Source: Maricaulis sp. (GTDB lineage: Bacteria; Pseudomonadota; Alphaproteobacteria; Caulobacterales; Maricaulaceae). Taken from it: a stretch of 58,354 nt of DNA. The notes under the pieces were generated by a model. It had not been told where the DNA came from and made no database searches. It saw only the letters and a program-made list of their open reading frames with translations. This document shows positions 27,842 through 37,154 of the stretch, in pieces (within the stretch, counting starts at the first letter, position 1; each line of letters opens with the position of its first letter). Location of the stretch: NCBI RefSeq assembly GCF_017642925.1, contig NZ_JAEPOL010000021.1, positions 1-58,354 of the forward strand, read 5' to 3'. The position numbers and the translations under genes were made by a program.

Positions 27842-28996
27842 ATGAGGGGAGAAACTGTCATCACTGCTGACCCGGCGGGCCTGACCGTCCGGGAGGACGG
27901 GCGACGCACCGTGCTGGAGCCGAGCGGCGACTGGCTGGTCGATACCGTCGGTGTGCAGGACGCAGCCATTCGCGCCGTCGAGGAGAACAGCGAGCCGGGC
28001 GATATCGTCATCGACCTGGACGGGCTGGGCCGGATCGACACGGCCGGCGCCTATCTGCTTGGCCGGGCGACACGCCGCTGCAGCGAACCCGATGGCGATA
28101 TTCATTACCGCGGCGATCATCCCACGGCCCGGCGGCTGATCGAGGAAGTACGCTCGCGTACCACGATCTGCCAGCCCGAAAGCGAACCCGTCTTCGGCTT
28201 CATGGGGGCCACGGCACGGATCGGCGCCGGTCTGGAAGCGGCCTGGATGGAGGCCGTCGATACGATGGCCTTCTTCGGCCGCACCGTGACAACGGGGCTG
28301 CGCATGGCGGCCCAGCCCTGGCGTTTCCGGCTGACACCGACGGTCTGGGCGATGGAAGAGGTGGGGGTGAATGCCCTGCCGATCGTCGCCGTCCTGTCCT
28401 TCTTCATCGGCGCGGTCGTCGCCTATATGGGCGCCAACCTGCTGCGCAGCGTCGGCTTTTCGGTCTTTACCGTCGAACTCGTCGGCATTGCCGTGCTGCG
28501 GGAATTCGGCGTGCTGATCACCGCGATCATGCTGGCCGGCCGGTCCGACAGTGCCTTCACCGCCTCGATCGGGGCGATGAAGATGCAGCAGGAAATCGAT
28601 GCCATGCGCGTGCTGGGCCTCGACCCGTATGAAGCGCTGGTCATGCCACGCGTGGTCGCCTGTGTGCTGATGACGCCGCTCCTGACCTTCGGGGCGATGA
28701 TTTCCGGAATCTTCGGCGGCATGCTGGTCGCCTGGTCCGCCCAGGATATCTCGCCGACCCTGTTCATCACCCGTTTCCATTCGGAACTCGACTGGAGCCA
28801 TTTCTGGGTCGGCATGTCGAAAGCGCCGGTGTTCGGCCTGGTCGTGGCGATCATCGGCTGCCGCCAGGGCATGCAGGTGCGTGGCGATGTGGAATCGCTC
28901 GGGCGCCGGGTGACGGCGTCGGTGGTGCAGTCCATCTTCACCGTCATCGTGCTCGAGGCCCTGTTCGCCATGATGTATCTGGAGCTGGGCATATGA
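27842..28996 (+). CDS. mlaE: MlaE-type permease with N-terminal STAS domain
   Basis: A 384-residue fusion. Residues about 1-105 are a STAS-like domain (DIVIDLDGLGRIDTAGAYLL); the rest is the MlaE permease with five or six helices and AGRSDSAFTASIGAMKMQQEIDAMRVLG, the most conserved family loop. In the separate-protein systems the STAS part is MlaB. MlaFEDB moves phospholipids between outer and inner membranes. Its stop overlaps the ATPase start by 4 bases. Confidence 0.92.
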   Translation: MRGETVITADPAGLTVREDGRRTVLEPSGDWLVDTVGVQDAAIRAVEENSEPGDIVIDLDGLGRIDTAGAYLLGRATRRCSEPDGDIHYRGDHPTARRLIEEVRSRTTICQPESEPVFGFMGATARIGAGLEAAWMEAVDTMAFFGRTVTTGLRMAAQPWRFRLTPTVWAMEEVGVNALPIVAVLSFFIGAVVAYMGANLLRSVGFSVFTVELVGIAVLREFGVLITAIMLAGRSDSAFTASIGAMKMQQEIDAMRVLGLDPYEALVMPRVVACVLMTPLLTFGAMISGIFGGMLVAWSAQDISPTLFITRFHSELDWSHFWVGMSKAPVFGLVVAIIGCRQGMQVRGDVESLGRRVTASVVQSIFTVIVLEALFAMMYLELGI

Positions 28997-29769
28997 GCGG
29001 AGAGGACGTTCTCATCTCCGTGCGTGGCCTGCGTACCCAGTTCGGCGATCACGTGGTGCACGACGATCTCGACCTGGACATCCGCCGCGGCGAGATCCTG
29101 GGCGTCGTCGGCGGTTCGGGCACCGGCAAGACGGTGATGATGAACGCCATTCTCGGTCTCATGACGCCGGCGGCCGGCGAGATCCGGCTCAATGGCCGGC
29201 TGTTTGACGAGATGAGCACGGCCGAGCGCCGCCGCGTCGACAGCCGCTGGGGCGTGCTGTTCCAGAACGGCGCCCTGTTCACCTCGCTGAACGTGCTGGA
29301 AAACGTCATGGCGCCGCTGCGCGAGCATGTCGACATGCCGATCTCGCTGATGGAGGAGATCGCCGGCATGAAGATCGGCCTGGCCGGGCTGCAGCCGGAA
29401 GCCGCGACACGCTTTCCCGCGGAACTGTCCGGCGGCATGCGCAAACGTGTGGCGCTGGCGCGGGCGCTGGCGCTGGACCCGGAAATCCTGTTTCTCGACG
29501 AGCCCACGGCGGGGCTCGATCCGATCGGCGCGGCCGCCTTCGACAGCCTGGTGCTGGAATTGTCGCGGGCGCTGGGCCTGACCATCATGATGATCACCCA
29601 CGATCTCGACAGTCTCTACGCGATCTGCGACCGGGTGGCCGTACTCGCCGACAAGCGGGTGGAGGTTGTCGCTCCGCTCCGCGAACTGCTGGACCATCCG
29701 CATCCGTGGATCCAGGAATACTTCCACGGTCCGCGCGGCCGCGCCGCGCTGGCCGGAAAGGAGATTTAG
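28993..29769 (+). CDS. mlaF: MlaF-type ABC ATPase
   Basis: A 258-residue ABC ATPase. Walker A is GGSGTGKTV, the Q loop is in LFQNGALFTSLNVLENV, the signature is LSGGMRKRVALARAL, Walker B is ILFLDEPTAGLD and the switch His is in MITHDL. It powers the MCE transport complex with the permease upstream and the MlaD protein downstream. The ATG sits in the permease stop codon (ATGA). Confidence 0.95.
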   Translation: MSGEDVLISVRGLRTQFGDHVVHDDLDLDIRRGEILGVVGGSGTGKTVMMNAILGLMTPAAGEIRLNGRLFDEMSTAERRRVDSRWGVLFQNGALFTSLNVLENVMAPLREHVDMPISLMEEIAGMKIGLAGLQPEAATRFPAELSGGMRKRVALARALALDPEILFLDEPTAGLDPIGAAAFDSLVLELSRALGLTIMMITHDLDSLYAICDRVAVLADKRVEVVAPLRELLDHPHPWIQEYFHGPRGRAALAGKEI

Positions 29770-29771
29770 GC

Positions 29772-30722
29772 ATGGAAACCAAAGCCCATCACGCGCTGGT
29801 CGGCCTGTTCACCGTCCTGCTTGCCGCCGCACTCGGCTTCTTCGCCCTCTGGCTGGGCAAGGTCTCCTTCGACGAGGATTATGCGCTCTACGATATCGTG
29901 TTCGACGGGCCTGTCCGCGGGCTGCGCGAGAGCGGCGAGGTGCGCTTCAACGGTATCCAGGTCGGCGAGGTGATCGAGCTGGAACTGGACGAGCAGAGCC
30001 GGGTGATCGCCCGGGTCCGCGTGCTCGCCCAGACGCCGGTCAGGGTGGACAGTTTCGCCCAGCTCGAACCGCAGGGTCTGACGGGCCTGTCCTATATCCT
30101 GATCTCGGGCGGCTCGCCGAATGCCCAGCGCCTGCTCAGCCCGCCCGGCCGCCAGCCGCCGAAAATCTTCGCCCGGCGTGCCCAGCTGGAAGGCCTGTTC
30201 GAAGGCTCCGAAGACGTGCTCGATGCGGCCCAGACGGCGCTGTTCCGCCTGTCGGCCCTGCTCAGCGAGCAGAATGTCGACGAGGTGTCGGAGACCCTGT
30301 CCAACCTGCGCGCCCTGACCGAGCGGCTGAGTGCCGAGGATGCCCTGATCGCAGACATGCGCCAGGCGATCGGCCGGATCGATACGGCGGCCGGCGACAT
30401 CTCGGCTGCGGCCAATTCGCTGGAGCAGTTCGGCACCACCGCCGAGCGCTTCCTGGTCAATGACCTGACCCCGGCGGTCAACGAGACCACGCTGGCAGCC
30501 CAGGCGGTCAACCAGGCGGCCGTGAATACCGACACCATGATCCGCACGATTACGCCGCCGCTGGAGGACTTCGCCGACAGCGGGCTGCAGGATCTCAACC
30601 GGGCCTCGTCCGACCTGCGCCGCCTGATCGCGACGCTGGAGCGCATCGCCCTGGAAATCGAGAGCAATCCCGGTGCCTTCGTCGCCGGCTCGCCCCGTGA
30701 AACCGTGGAGGTCCCGCAATGA
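29772..30722 (+). CDS. mlaD: MlaD-type MCE domain protein
   Basis: A 316-residue periplasmic lipid-binding protein with an N-terminal signal anchor (LVGLFTVLLAAALGFFALWLG) and one MCE domain (YDIVFDGPVRGLRESGEVRFNGIQVGEV). The remainder is a long helical region (residues about 140-310). It is longer than E. coli MlaD (183 residues), closer to the single-MCE proteins of other alphaproteobacteria. It starts 2 bases after the ATPase and its stop overlaps the next lipoprotein gene. Confidence 0.92.
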   Translation: METKAHHALVGLFTVLLAAALGFFALWLGKVSFDEDYALYDIVFDGPVRGLRESGEVRFNGIQVGEVIELELDEQSRVIARVRVLAQTPVRVDSFAQLEPQGLTGLSYILISGGSPNAQRLLSPPGRQPPKIFARRAQLEGLFEGSEDVLDAAQTALFRLSALLSEQNVDEVSETLSNLRALTERLSAEDALIADMRQAIGRIDTAAGDISAAANSLEQFGTTAERFLVNDLTPAVNETTLAAQAVNQAAVNTDTMIRTITPPLEDFADSGLQDLNRASSDLRRLIATLERIALEIESNPGAFVAGSPRETVEVPQ

Positions 30723-31369
30723 GCGGAACACGTTTCCTCAAGCCCGCGCTGATCGCGCTGGGCCTGCTGCCGGTGGCAGCCTGTGTCTCGCTGCTGCCCG
30801 AGAGCGATCCGGTCTCGGTCTATCGCCTGTCCTCGCCGGAGCCGCGCGAATGGAGCGGTAATAGCGATAACTGGACGATCATCGAGATCGAGATGCCGCA
30901 GGCGCCGCGCGGCCTGTCCGGCGACCAGATCGCACTGGTCCGCGACGGGCAGAGCCTGGCCTATGTCCATGGCGCACGCTGGATCGCTCCGGCGCCCGGT
31001 CTGCTGCAGAGCCTGGTGATCGACACGTTCAACGCCGATCAGGCGCGCCTGGCACCGGCCCGGCCGGAAGACGGGGTGCGGGCCGATTACGAGTTGCACC
31101 TCGATCTGCGCCAGTTCGAGGCGGACTATGATCACGGCGACAGCGCTGCGCCGACCGTCCATGTGCGTATCGCGGCGCGGCTGGTGGCCGAGCACGGCCG
31201 CCGCTTTGTGGGCGCGCGGGTGTTTTCCGCGGAACGCCGGGCGACGGACAACCGGACCGGGGCCATCGTCGATGCCTTCGATGCGGCCGCGATCTCGATC
31301 AGCCGCGATATCGCCGCCTGGACCGCCATGGCAACGGAGATGCAGGACAGCGAAGCCGGCGGCGAATAG
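30719..31369 (+). CDS. ABC-type transport auxiliary lipoprotein (PqiC/DUF330-like)
   Basis: A 216-residue lipoprotein with lipobox LLPVAAC (Cys at about residue 22), followed by VSVYRLSSPEP, the usual opening of this family. The middle has the DGQSLAYVHGARWIAPAPGLLQSLVIDTF strand-helix motif. Such proteins sit in the outer membrane and pair with MCE systems, here the MlaEFD set upstream (ATGA overlap). It probably takes the outer-membrane role that MlaA or PqiC fills elsewhere. Confidence 0.85.
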   Translation: MSGTRFLKPALIALGLLPVAACVSLLPESDPVSVYRLSSPEPREWSGNSDNWTIIEIEMPQAPRGLSGDQIALVRDGQSLAYVHGARWIAPAPGLLQSLVIDTFNADQARLAPARPEDGVRADYELHLDLRQFEADYDHGDSAAPTVHVRIAARLVAEHGRRFVGARVFSAERRATDNRTGAIVDAFDAAAISISRDIAAWTAMATEMQDSEAGGE

Positions 31370-31381
31370 CCCCCGCCGGGG

Positions 31382-33391
31382 TCAGGTCTGATCGTCGGAG
31401 CGCTTCTTGCGGTCAGACGGCGACGGTGCGCCGTCCTCGTCCTGGGGCATGTTGGACAGCAGGTCCTTCCAGCGCCAGCCCGGATCGCCCTGGCCCCGCC
31501 GTCCGCCGCGTTCGGGGAAGCCGACACTGTTGTCGCCGCGCGGACGCTCCTCGGCCGGTACTGCCGGTGTTTCGCCATCCTGGGCGGAGGCGTGCTTCGC
31601 GTCCGGATCGGCGGCAGTGGTATCCGGCGCGGGCGACGAGCGCCGCCGCTGCAGCGGGTCCGGCAGCTCGTTGGCACCGAGATCGGGCACGCGCCGGCCG
31701 CCGGCCACACTGCCCATGCGCAGCATGAAATCGCTCAGCAATTCGTAATTCTGCCGGATGCGGGCCTGGAAGGCGGCGTCGATTTCCTGCGCTTCCTCGG
31801 CGGCGGCCATGGCCGCGGCATTCAGCCCGTCCAGCCCGCGGCGCAGGGCGTCGGCGGCTTCCTGGGCCCGGTCGCGCGCCATGACGGGCATTTCCGCCAG
31901 ACGCTGCGTCATGGTCTCGATCTGGCGTTCGACCGACTGGCTCTCGGTGCGGGCGGTTTCCAGCACGGCCTCGAGACGGCGGCGGACCGAGTCGGCGGCA
32001 TCGTCGGCGGCCCGCGATGCACGCTGGGTGAGTTTCTCGGCTTCGGCCAGGCGGGCCTCGAAGGCCTCGTCCGAACGGCGGGCGGCTTCATAGGCCGTCT
32101 CATTGGTCTTCTCGACCTTGGAGGAGACGATGTCCGCCTGTTTCTCAATCGCCTCGATGGCGGCTTCGGAAACCTCCTTGGCCTCCTGTGCGGAGGCGAT
32201 TAGGCGGGCCAGGGCGGCCTCGTGTTCGCTGGCGGCGTGTTCGGTCTCCGAACGGACCCGGCCGGCCATGTCGTCGGCCCGCGCCAGAGCGGCATCGACC
32301 GCCTCGCGGAAAGCCTCGGCACCGGAGGACGCCGCCGACTTCAGCGCACCGGCGCCTTCCTGGGCGGTCCTGGCCATGACTTCCAGCTCGGCCTTGTGGA
32401 AGTCCAGCGCGGCAGCGATCTTTTCCTGCTCCTGGCGCAGCGCCTCGCTGGCCTCGCTCAGGCGCTGGCGGTGTTTCACATAAGCCGCGTCGAGATTTTC
32501 CGAACGTTCCTTGAGACCGTTAGACAGGTCGCGCAGATGGTCCGCGCGTTCGGTGATGACAATCGCAGCCTGGTCGCTGCGCTCGACGATCGCCGTGCCG
32601 GCAGCATCCAGATCGCTCAGGCTGGCGCGGATACGCTTCTCGCTGTCGCTGGCCTGGGAGGCGGCGAGCTCGGCGGCTGCGGCGACCATTTTCGACTGGT
32701 CCGAGATCGCGGCGGCGATCAGGGCCGCCTTGTCATCGAGCGATTCCGAGACCTCGCCGAGGCGCAGGCGTTCGCTGCGCAGATCCTTCAGCAGGCCTTC
32801 GGCGCGGTCGCGCGCATCGGTCGCCGACTGTTCCAGCGTATCGGCATGGTGCGCGATGACCTCTTCCATGGCAGCAAGACGGGCAAGGGCGCTTTCCAGC
32901 GCGGCATTGATCCGCTCGACCTCGTCGGACACGGCGTCGGACAGGCTCTGGACTTCATGTTCGGCATAGCGCGCCGGTTCAACGAGCTTGCGCAGGGCGA
33001 TCTCGACGCGCCGCGTATTGCGGCCGCTGCGGACGACTTCCCGCGCCATCAGGCCGCTCATGATGAAGAGCAGGGCCGGAGCAATGGCGAACACCGAAAG
33101 ACCGGTCAGCTGGCCGAAACCGTATCGCGCCAGCGCGTCCAGCGACTGGATGCCCAGATATCCCCAGATGAAAGCGCCCGCGGCGCCGATCCACAGCAGT
33201 GCGAACGTATTGCCCAGCCAGACCATCCAGTTGCCGCTGGACTTGCCGCCGGCATCGTCCCATTGCGGGTTCTGTGAGGCCTGGGTGGACAGCGCATGCG
33301 ACTGCGCCGTGGCGACCGGTGAATCCTGAGCGTCATCCGCCATATTCATCTCCGCCAGTTCGATTGTCTGGTCCTGGGTGTATCTGGTCAT
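31382..33391 (-). CDS. Membrane-anchored coiled-coil protein, TipN-like (putative)
   Basis: About 669 residues: a variable N terminus, two transmembrane helices (WMVWLGNTFALLWIGAAGAFIWGYLG and FAIAPALLFIMSGLMARE), then about 420 residues of near-continuous Ala/Glu/Arg coiled coil, and a disordered Pro/Asp-rich tail ending in WRWKDLLSNMP and charged residues. This layout matches TipN, the polar landmark of Caulobacter, though TipN is longer; other polarity or chemoreceptor-like coiled coils cannot be excluded. The best ribosome site (GGCGGAG) favours an ATG at 33343 over the one at 33391. Confidence 0.5.
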   Translation of the reverse strand: MTRYTQDQTIELAEMNMADDAQDSPVATAQSHALSTQASQNPQWDDAGGKSSGNWMVWLGNTFALLWIGAAGAFIWGYLGIQSLDALARYGFGQLTGLSVFAIAPALLFIMSGLMAREVVRSGRNTRRVEIALRKLVEPARYAEHEVQSLSDAVSDEVERINAALESALARLAAMEEVIAHHADTLEQSATDARDRAEGLLKDLRSERLRLGEVSESLDDKAALIAAAISDQSKMVAAAAELAASQASDSEKRIRASLSDLDAAGTAIVERSDQAAIVITERADHLRDLSNGLKERSENLDAAYVKHRQRLSEASEALRQEQEKIAAALDFHKAELEVMARTAQEGAGALKSAASSGAEAFREAVDAALARADDMAGRVRSETEHAASEHEAALARLIASAQEAKEVSEAAIEAIEKQADIVSSKVEKTNETAYEAARRSDEAFEARLAEAEKLTQRASRAADDAADSVRRRLEAVLETARTESQSVERQIETMTQRLAEMPVMARDRAQEAADALRRGLDGLNAAAMAAAEEAQEIDAAFQARIRQNYELLSDFMLRMGSVAGGRRVPDLGANELPDPLQRRRSSPAPDTTAADPDAKHASAQDGETPAVPAEERPRGDNSVGFPERGGRRGQGDPGWRWKDLLSNMPQDEDGAPSPSDRKKRSDDQT

Positions 33392-33550
33392 TCCGCGCCC
33401 GATTGGCTGCCTGTACCCGGCGCCGGATCAAGCCCTGCGCGCGCCGGATTGTTCATTATGGCAGAGAATAGGCGCAAATGCGCGCCGGACACACAGATAA
33501 TCTATGCGGAACCGGTATTTGCCGGGAAAACCTGCGGTCGATGGCGGGGA

Positions 33551-33826
33551 TCAGCTGCGGTAGGACTGCGGCGGCTCGGACACCAGGCGCGGTGTCTCAT
33601 CGATCCGGAACAGGCTGCCCGCTGCATCCGCGCAATCGCTCAGCGATGTCGCATTGTAACCCACGCCCTGGAAGGCATAATCCTGACCGGTCACATAGAC
33701 GGCGGAGATGGTCCGGTACTCGGCCGGGCCGACCGCGGCACAATCGACCGCTTCGACCTCGATACCGACGGACGACAAGGCCGCCAGCGCGAGCCATTCA
33801 ATCAGCGAAGCGAGAAACTGGATCAT
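33551..33826 (-). CDS. Small exported hypothetical protein
   Basis: A 91-residue protein. MIQFLASLIEWLALAALSSVG at the start looks like a signal peptide or anchor, and the rest (ISAVYVTGQDYAFQGVGYN, then a Cys in SLSDCADAAG) is polar with two cysteines. I recognise no family. Codon use fits the surrounding genome, which supports a real gene, but the ribosome site is weak and a TTG start 30 bases upstream is possible. It stands alone between the coiled-coil gene and the DUF418 gene. Confidence 0.45.
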   Translation of the reverse strand: MIQFLASLIEWLALAALSSVGIEVEAVDCAAVGPAEYRTISAVYVTGQDYAFQGVGYNATSLSDCADAAGSLFRIDETPRLVSEPPQSYRS

Positions 33827-33970
33827 CCCAAACGTGCACCCTACGATCCGATTCAACCCCTCACGAGGGTATGACGCGTTATATCCAAGACGCGTTCATG
33901 GAAGATGGGAATTTTGTGAATTGTTTGTAAGCAAGGTGGCGGAAATGCGGCAGGGGCAGCTCGATCATGA

Positions 33971-35152
33971 ATGAGCGCGACGGGCATGGATGAGCGCGAC
34001 GGGGCAGGGCTGCGCCGGCTTCTCGGGCTTTGCGCCTTCGGCCTTCTGCTGGCCAACCTGCCGGGCATGGCGGGCGTGTGGGCCTCCGCCGACCTGCCGG
34101 AGATCGGCGGCCGGACGCTGGGCGCTGCCGGCGCTGTGGCCTGGTGGACAGGTCAGACCTTCGTCTCATGGACGTTCAATATCGTGCTGATCGCTGCGTT
34201 CGGGGGCTGGCTGGCCTGGCAACAGGACCGGGGCTTGCGGGTGCCGCTGGGCTGGATGCTCCTGCTGGGACTGGTTCTCGCCTATTTCATCTGGTTCGGA
34301 GAGCTGATCTCGATCCTGGCAATCGCAAGCATGATTGCCTTGCCGCTGCGCGCCATGCAGCCGGCATCGCGCCTTGTTACGGCGCTGGTCCTGGTCGGCG
34401 GGACGCTGCTGATCGTGGTGGCGGGATCGGCCGTGACCGCGCTCCTGCCCGATACGATGGAGCCCGGCCAGCTGCTGGGTTTCGGCGCCGAACAGGTCGC
34501 CGAAGCCGAAGCGGCACACCGGGCCGGCTATTTCGCGCAACTGCCCCGCAACATGGCAACGGCGCTGCAATGGCATCTCATGGAGGTCGTTTTTCTCGGC
34601 GGCGGTGTTCTGGGGCTGGCAATGATCGGCATGCTGGCCCTGGAAACCGGATTTGCCGGCGGGCGGTGGGCACCGATGCATTATGTCCTGGTCGCGGCCG
34701 TCTGCCTGGGCCTCGGCCTGCCGCTGACCGGATGGGCCGCTGCGGCGGCTCTGGCGCGGGACTTCGCCCCGTCCGGCTTGTGGCAGAGCAATGGCGCCCA
34801 TGCGGCTGGGGCCTTGCTGTGTGCGGCCGGGTTCGCAGCGCTGATCGTCCTGGCGGGCAATCAGGCCCGTCTCGCACCGGTGACCCGACTTCTCGAACAG
34901 GCCGGTGAGATCTGGCTGAGCCTCTATACCGCCCAGCTCCTGATCGGGCTTGTCCTGTTCTCCTTCCTGCCCGGCCTGTCGCTCTATGGACGGCTGAGCC
35001 CGGCCGGGCTGGCGTTGACCGGTTTGCTTCTGTGCGTCGTGCAGGCGCTCGCGGTCTGGGCCTGGAGCCGCTCTTTCCGGACCGGCCCCGTCGAGTGGCT
35101 GCTGGACGGGCTGTTCCGCCGGCAGTTCGGTCCGCTGCGCCGTTTATCTTAA
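33971..35152 (+). CDS. DUF418-like polytopic membrane protein
   Basis: A 393-residue protein with about nine hydrophobic helices and a C-terminal domain (EQAGEIWLSLYTAQLLIGLVLF ... GPVEWLLDGLF) that matches the DUF418 family, whose closing motif is usually GPxEWLxR. Function is unknown. A second in-frame ATG at 33986 is equally possible; the two starts lie in a near-duplicate stretch (GAGCGCGACGGG twice). Its last 4 bases overlap the 3' end of the isomerase gene on the other strand. Confidence 0.75.
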   Translation: MSATGMDERDGAGLRRLLGLCAFGLLLANLPGMAGVWASADLPEIGGRTLGAAGAVAWWTGQTFVSWTFNIVLIAAFGGWLAWQQDRGLRVPLGWMLLLGLVLAYFIWFGELISILAIASMIALPLRAMQPASRLVTALVLVGGTLLIVVAGSAVTALLPDTMEPGQLLGFGAEQVAEAEAAHRAGYFAQLPRNMATALQWHLMEVVFLGGGVLGLAMIGMLALETGFAGGRWAPMHYVLVAAVCLGLGLPLTGWAAAAALARDFAPSGLWQSNGAHAAGALLCAAGFAALIVLAGNQARLAPVTRLLEQAGEIWLSLYTAQLLIGLVLFSFLPGLSLYGRLSPAGLALTGLLLCVVQALAVWAWSRSFRTGPVEWLLDGLFRRQFGPLRRLS

Positions 35153-35796
35153 GCCTCGGCGTCGGGCTGGTTTTCCGGTTCGGCGTCCCGGAAGGCGGGC
35201 AGGGCCCGCGCCGCCTCGTCTGCTGCCAGCAGGGTGGGGCAGTTAGAGATATCGGCGCCCCACCGCCGCGCATTGTACATTTGCGGCACCAGATAAACCT
35301 CGGCGAGACCGGGAGCATCGCCGTGCAGGAAGGGCGTGGTGCGCGGGTGAGTGGCCACCATTGTTTCCAATGACTGCAGCCCCGAACCGATCCAGCGCTG
35401 CGCCCAGGCCTTCATGCCCTCCGGGCCCTGGCCCAGATCGCCGGCAATGGCCTTCAGGATGCGCAGGTTCTGCACCGGATGGATATCGCAGGCGATCACC
35501 GACGCCCAGCCGCGCACGAGGCAGCGCGCTTGCGCGGATGAAGGCAGCAGGGCCGGCTGCGGCCAGGTCTCCTCGATCCATTCCAGGATGGCCGGCGATT
35601 GCAGCAGGCGCTGGCCGTCGTGTTCCAGCACGGGCACCAGGCCCTGCGGCTGCACGCGCCGCCAGTCCTCGCTGTTCTGCTCGCCGTCCTTCAGATTGAT
35701 CGAGACCTGCTCATAGGCAACGCCCTTGAGGTTGAGGGCGATGCGCAGGCGATAGGCGGCGCTTGAGCGCCAGTAGCCATAAAGCGTCGTGGTCAT
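35149..35796 (-). CDS. maiA: Zeta-class GST, maleylacetoacetate/maleylpyruvate isomerase
   Basis: A 215-residue glutathione-dependent cis-trans isomerase. The zeta signature SSAAYRLRIALNLKG is at residues 11-25, with the thioredoxin-fold PVLEHDGQRLLQSPAILEWIEETWP next and the helical domain after it. The enzyme converts a maleyl ring-cleavage product to the fumaryl form. The start lies within the stop of the FAH hydrolase (ATGA), which would cleave that product. The gene pair fits either tyrosine/homogentisate or gentisate breakdown. Confidence 0.88.
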   Translation of the reverse strand: MTTTLYGYWRSSAAYRLRIALNLKGVAYEQVSINLKDGEQNSEDWRRVQPQGLVPVLEHDGQRLLQSPAILEWIEETWPQPALLPSSAQARCLVRGWASVIACDIHPVQNLRILKAIAGDLGQGPEGMKAWAQRWIGSGLQSLETMVATHPRTTPFLHGDAPGLAEVYLVPQMYNARRWGADISNCPTLLAADEAARALPAFRDAEPENQPDAEA

Positions 35797-36440
35797 GAGC
35801 GGGCCTCCGGGATGGAGAATTCCAGCACCGGCAGGCCGGCGATCTCCGCCTTGACCGTGTCGCCCGCCTTGAGCGGGCCGACGCCGGCCGGCGTGCCCGT
35901 GAAGACGAGGTCTCCGGCGCCGAGTGTAAAAAAGCGGCCCAGTTCGGCCAGAAGCGCATCCGGTGCCAGGATCATCTGGCCCAGATCGCCCGACTGCCGG
36001 GGCTCGCCATTGACCGACAGGCCGATCGCACCGGACGCCGGCGGCGGTCCGGCGCGCAGGGTACCGACCGGCGCGCTGTCGCGGAACGCCTTGGCGATTT
36101 CCCAGGGCGCGGATTTTTCCTTCAGCCGGGCCTGCAGGTCGCGCTTGGTCAGATCCACCCCGACGCCGCTGGCGACGACCGCCCCGTTCTCGCCGAGGGC
36201 CAGTACCAGCTCGACTTCGTGGTGCAGATCCGCGGTCTCGGCCGGATAGGCGATGGTGCCGGCCGGTGTGACGGCGTCGGCGGGCTTCATGAAGAAGATC
36301 GCTTCCGCCTTCGCCCCCATCTCCTTTGCGTGATCGGCGTAATTGCGGCCGATGCAGAAGACACGGGCAACCGGGAAGGAACGGCTGTCGCCGTCGATGG
36401 CAAGGCGGGGCCGGGCAGGCGGCGTCACGAAGTCGGTCAT
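35793..36440 (-). CDS. Fumarylacetoacetate hydrolase family protein (fumarylpyruvate hydrolase-like)
   Basis: A 215-residue FAH-fold enzyme. FCIGRNYADHAKEMG, the HHEVELVLALGENG stretch with metal-binding Glu residues, and FTLGAGDLVFTGTPAGVGPL are the family motifs. Its short length is that of fumarylpyruvate hydrolases rather than full fumarylacetoacetases (about 420 residues), favouring a gentisate-type route. It is the first gene of the pair with maiA and faces a MarR regulator 84 bases away. Confidence 0.85.
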   Translation of the reverse strand: MTDFVTPPARPRLAIDGDSRSFPVARVFCIGRNYADHAKEMGAKAEAIFFMKPADAVTPAGTIAYPAETADLHHEVELVLALGENGAVVASGVGVDLTKRDLQARLKEKSAPWEIAKAFRDSAPVGTLRAGPPPASGAIGLSVNGEPRQSGDLGQMILAPDALLAELGRFFTLGAGDLVFTGTPAGVGPLKAGDTVKAEIAGLPVLEFSIPEARS

Positions 36441-36524
36441 GACGCTTGAGATAGCGCGAGCCGTGCCCTGTCGTCGAGACAACAATCGCTTGCGGCCTGC
36501 GGCCCTGTGTTGCACGACTGCAGC

Positions 36525-36998
36525 ATGACCCGTCCGACCGTGCCCGATACTCCGTCGCACCTGCGCCTGCAGGATTATCTGCCCTATCGTCTCGCCGTCA
36601 CATCCAACCTCGTCAGCCGGCTTGTCGCCCGCGCCTACCAGGACCAGTTCGGCGTGACGATCTGGGAATGGCGGATGATTGCGATCCTGGGCGAGGGCGT
36701 GCCGATGACGGCCCAGGCGATCAGCGACAGTGCGGCCATGGACAAGGTATCCGTGTCACGCGCCGTGCGCAGCCTGGAAGAGCGCGGACTGGTGGAGCGC
36801 GAGAACCACGCAGCCGACCGGCGGTCACGCATGTTGCATCTGACGGCCGACGGGCGGCGTGTCTACGACGAGATTGCACCGGTCGCGCTGGCGCAGGAAG
36901 CGGCCTTGCTGAGCGAGTTCTCGGATGCGGAGATCGAGACGCTTGCGGGTTTGCTGGACCGGTTGCGGCAACGCTCCAGCGTGCTCTCCAGCACATGA
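36525..36998 (+). CDS. MarR-family transcriptional regulator
   Basis: A 157-residue winged-helix repressor. The recognition helix is in SAAMDKVSVSRAVRSLEERGLVERE and the wing is NHAADRRSRMLHLTADGRR, typical of the family. It is divergent from the FAH/maiA operon across a short intergenic region, the usual arrangement for a repressor that controls its neighbours and responds to an aromatic ligand; this is inference. ATG at 36525 was chosen over a GTG 18 bases earlier. Confidence 0.9.
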   Translation: MTRPTVPDTPSHLRLQDYLPYRLAVTSNLVSRLVARAYQDQFGVTIWEWRMIAILGEGVPMTAQAISDSAAMDKVSVSRAVRSLEERGLVERENHAADRRSRMLHLTADGRRVYDEIAPVALAQEAALLSEFSDAEIETLAGLLDRLRQRSSVLSST

Positions 36999-37154
36999 CA
37001 GAATGAAACTCGCCTGAAGGTTGATTTTGGTAATCTATACTTGTTTTTCCATGATCAGTTTGAGAATAGGAAGCATGGTTATCGAAAGCTGTAATAATCT
37101 ATGAGCTTTTGAAATCTTTCCGTTAAGGCCTCGATTCTAGGACTAGCCCCGACG

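Noticed and set aside
36441-36524. Possible MarR operator between the FAH and MarR genes
   Set aside because: No convincing inverted repeat of the usual MarR length could be found by eye in this 84-base region.
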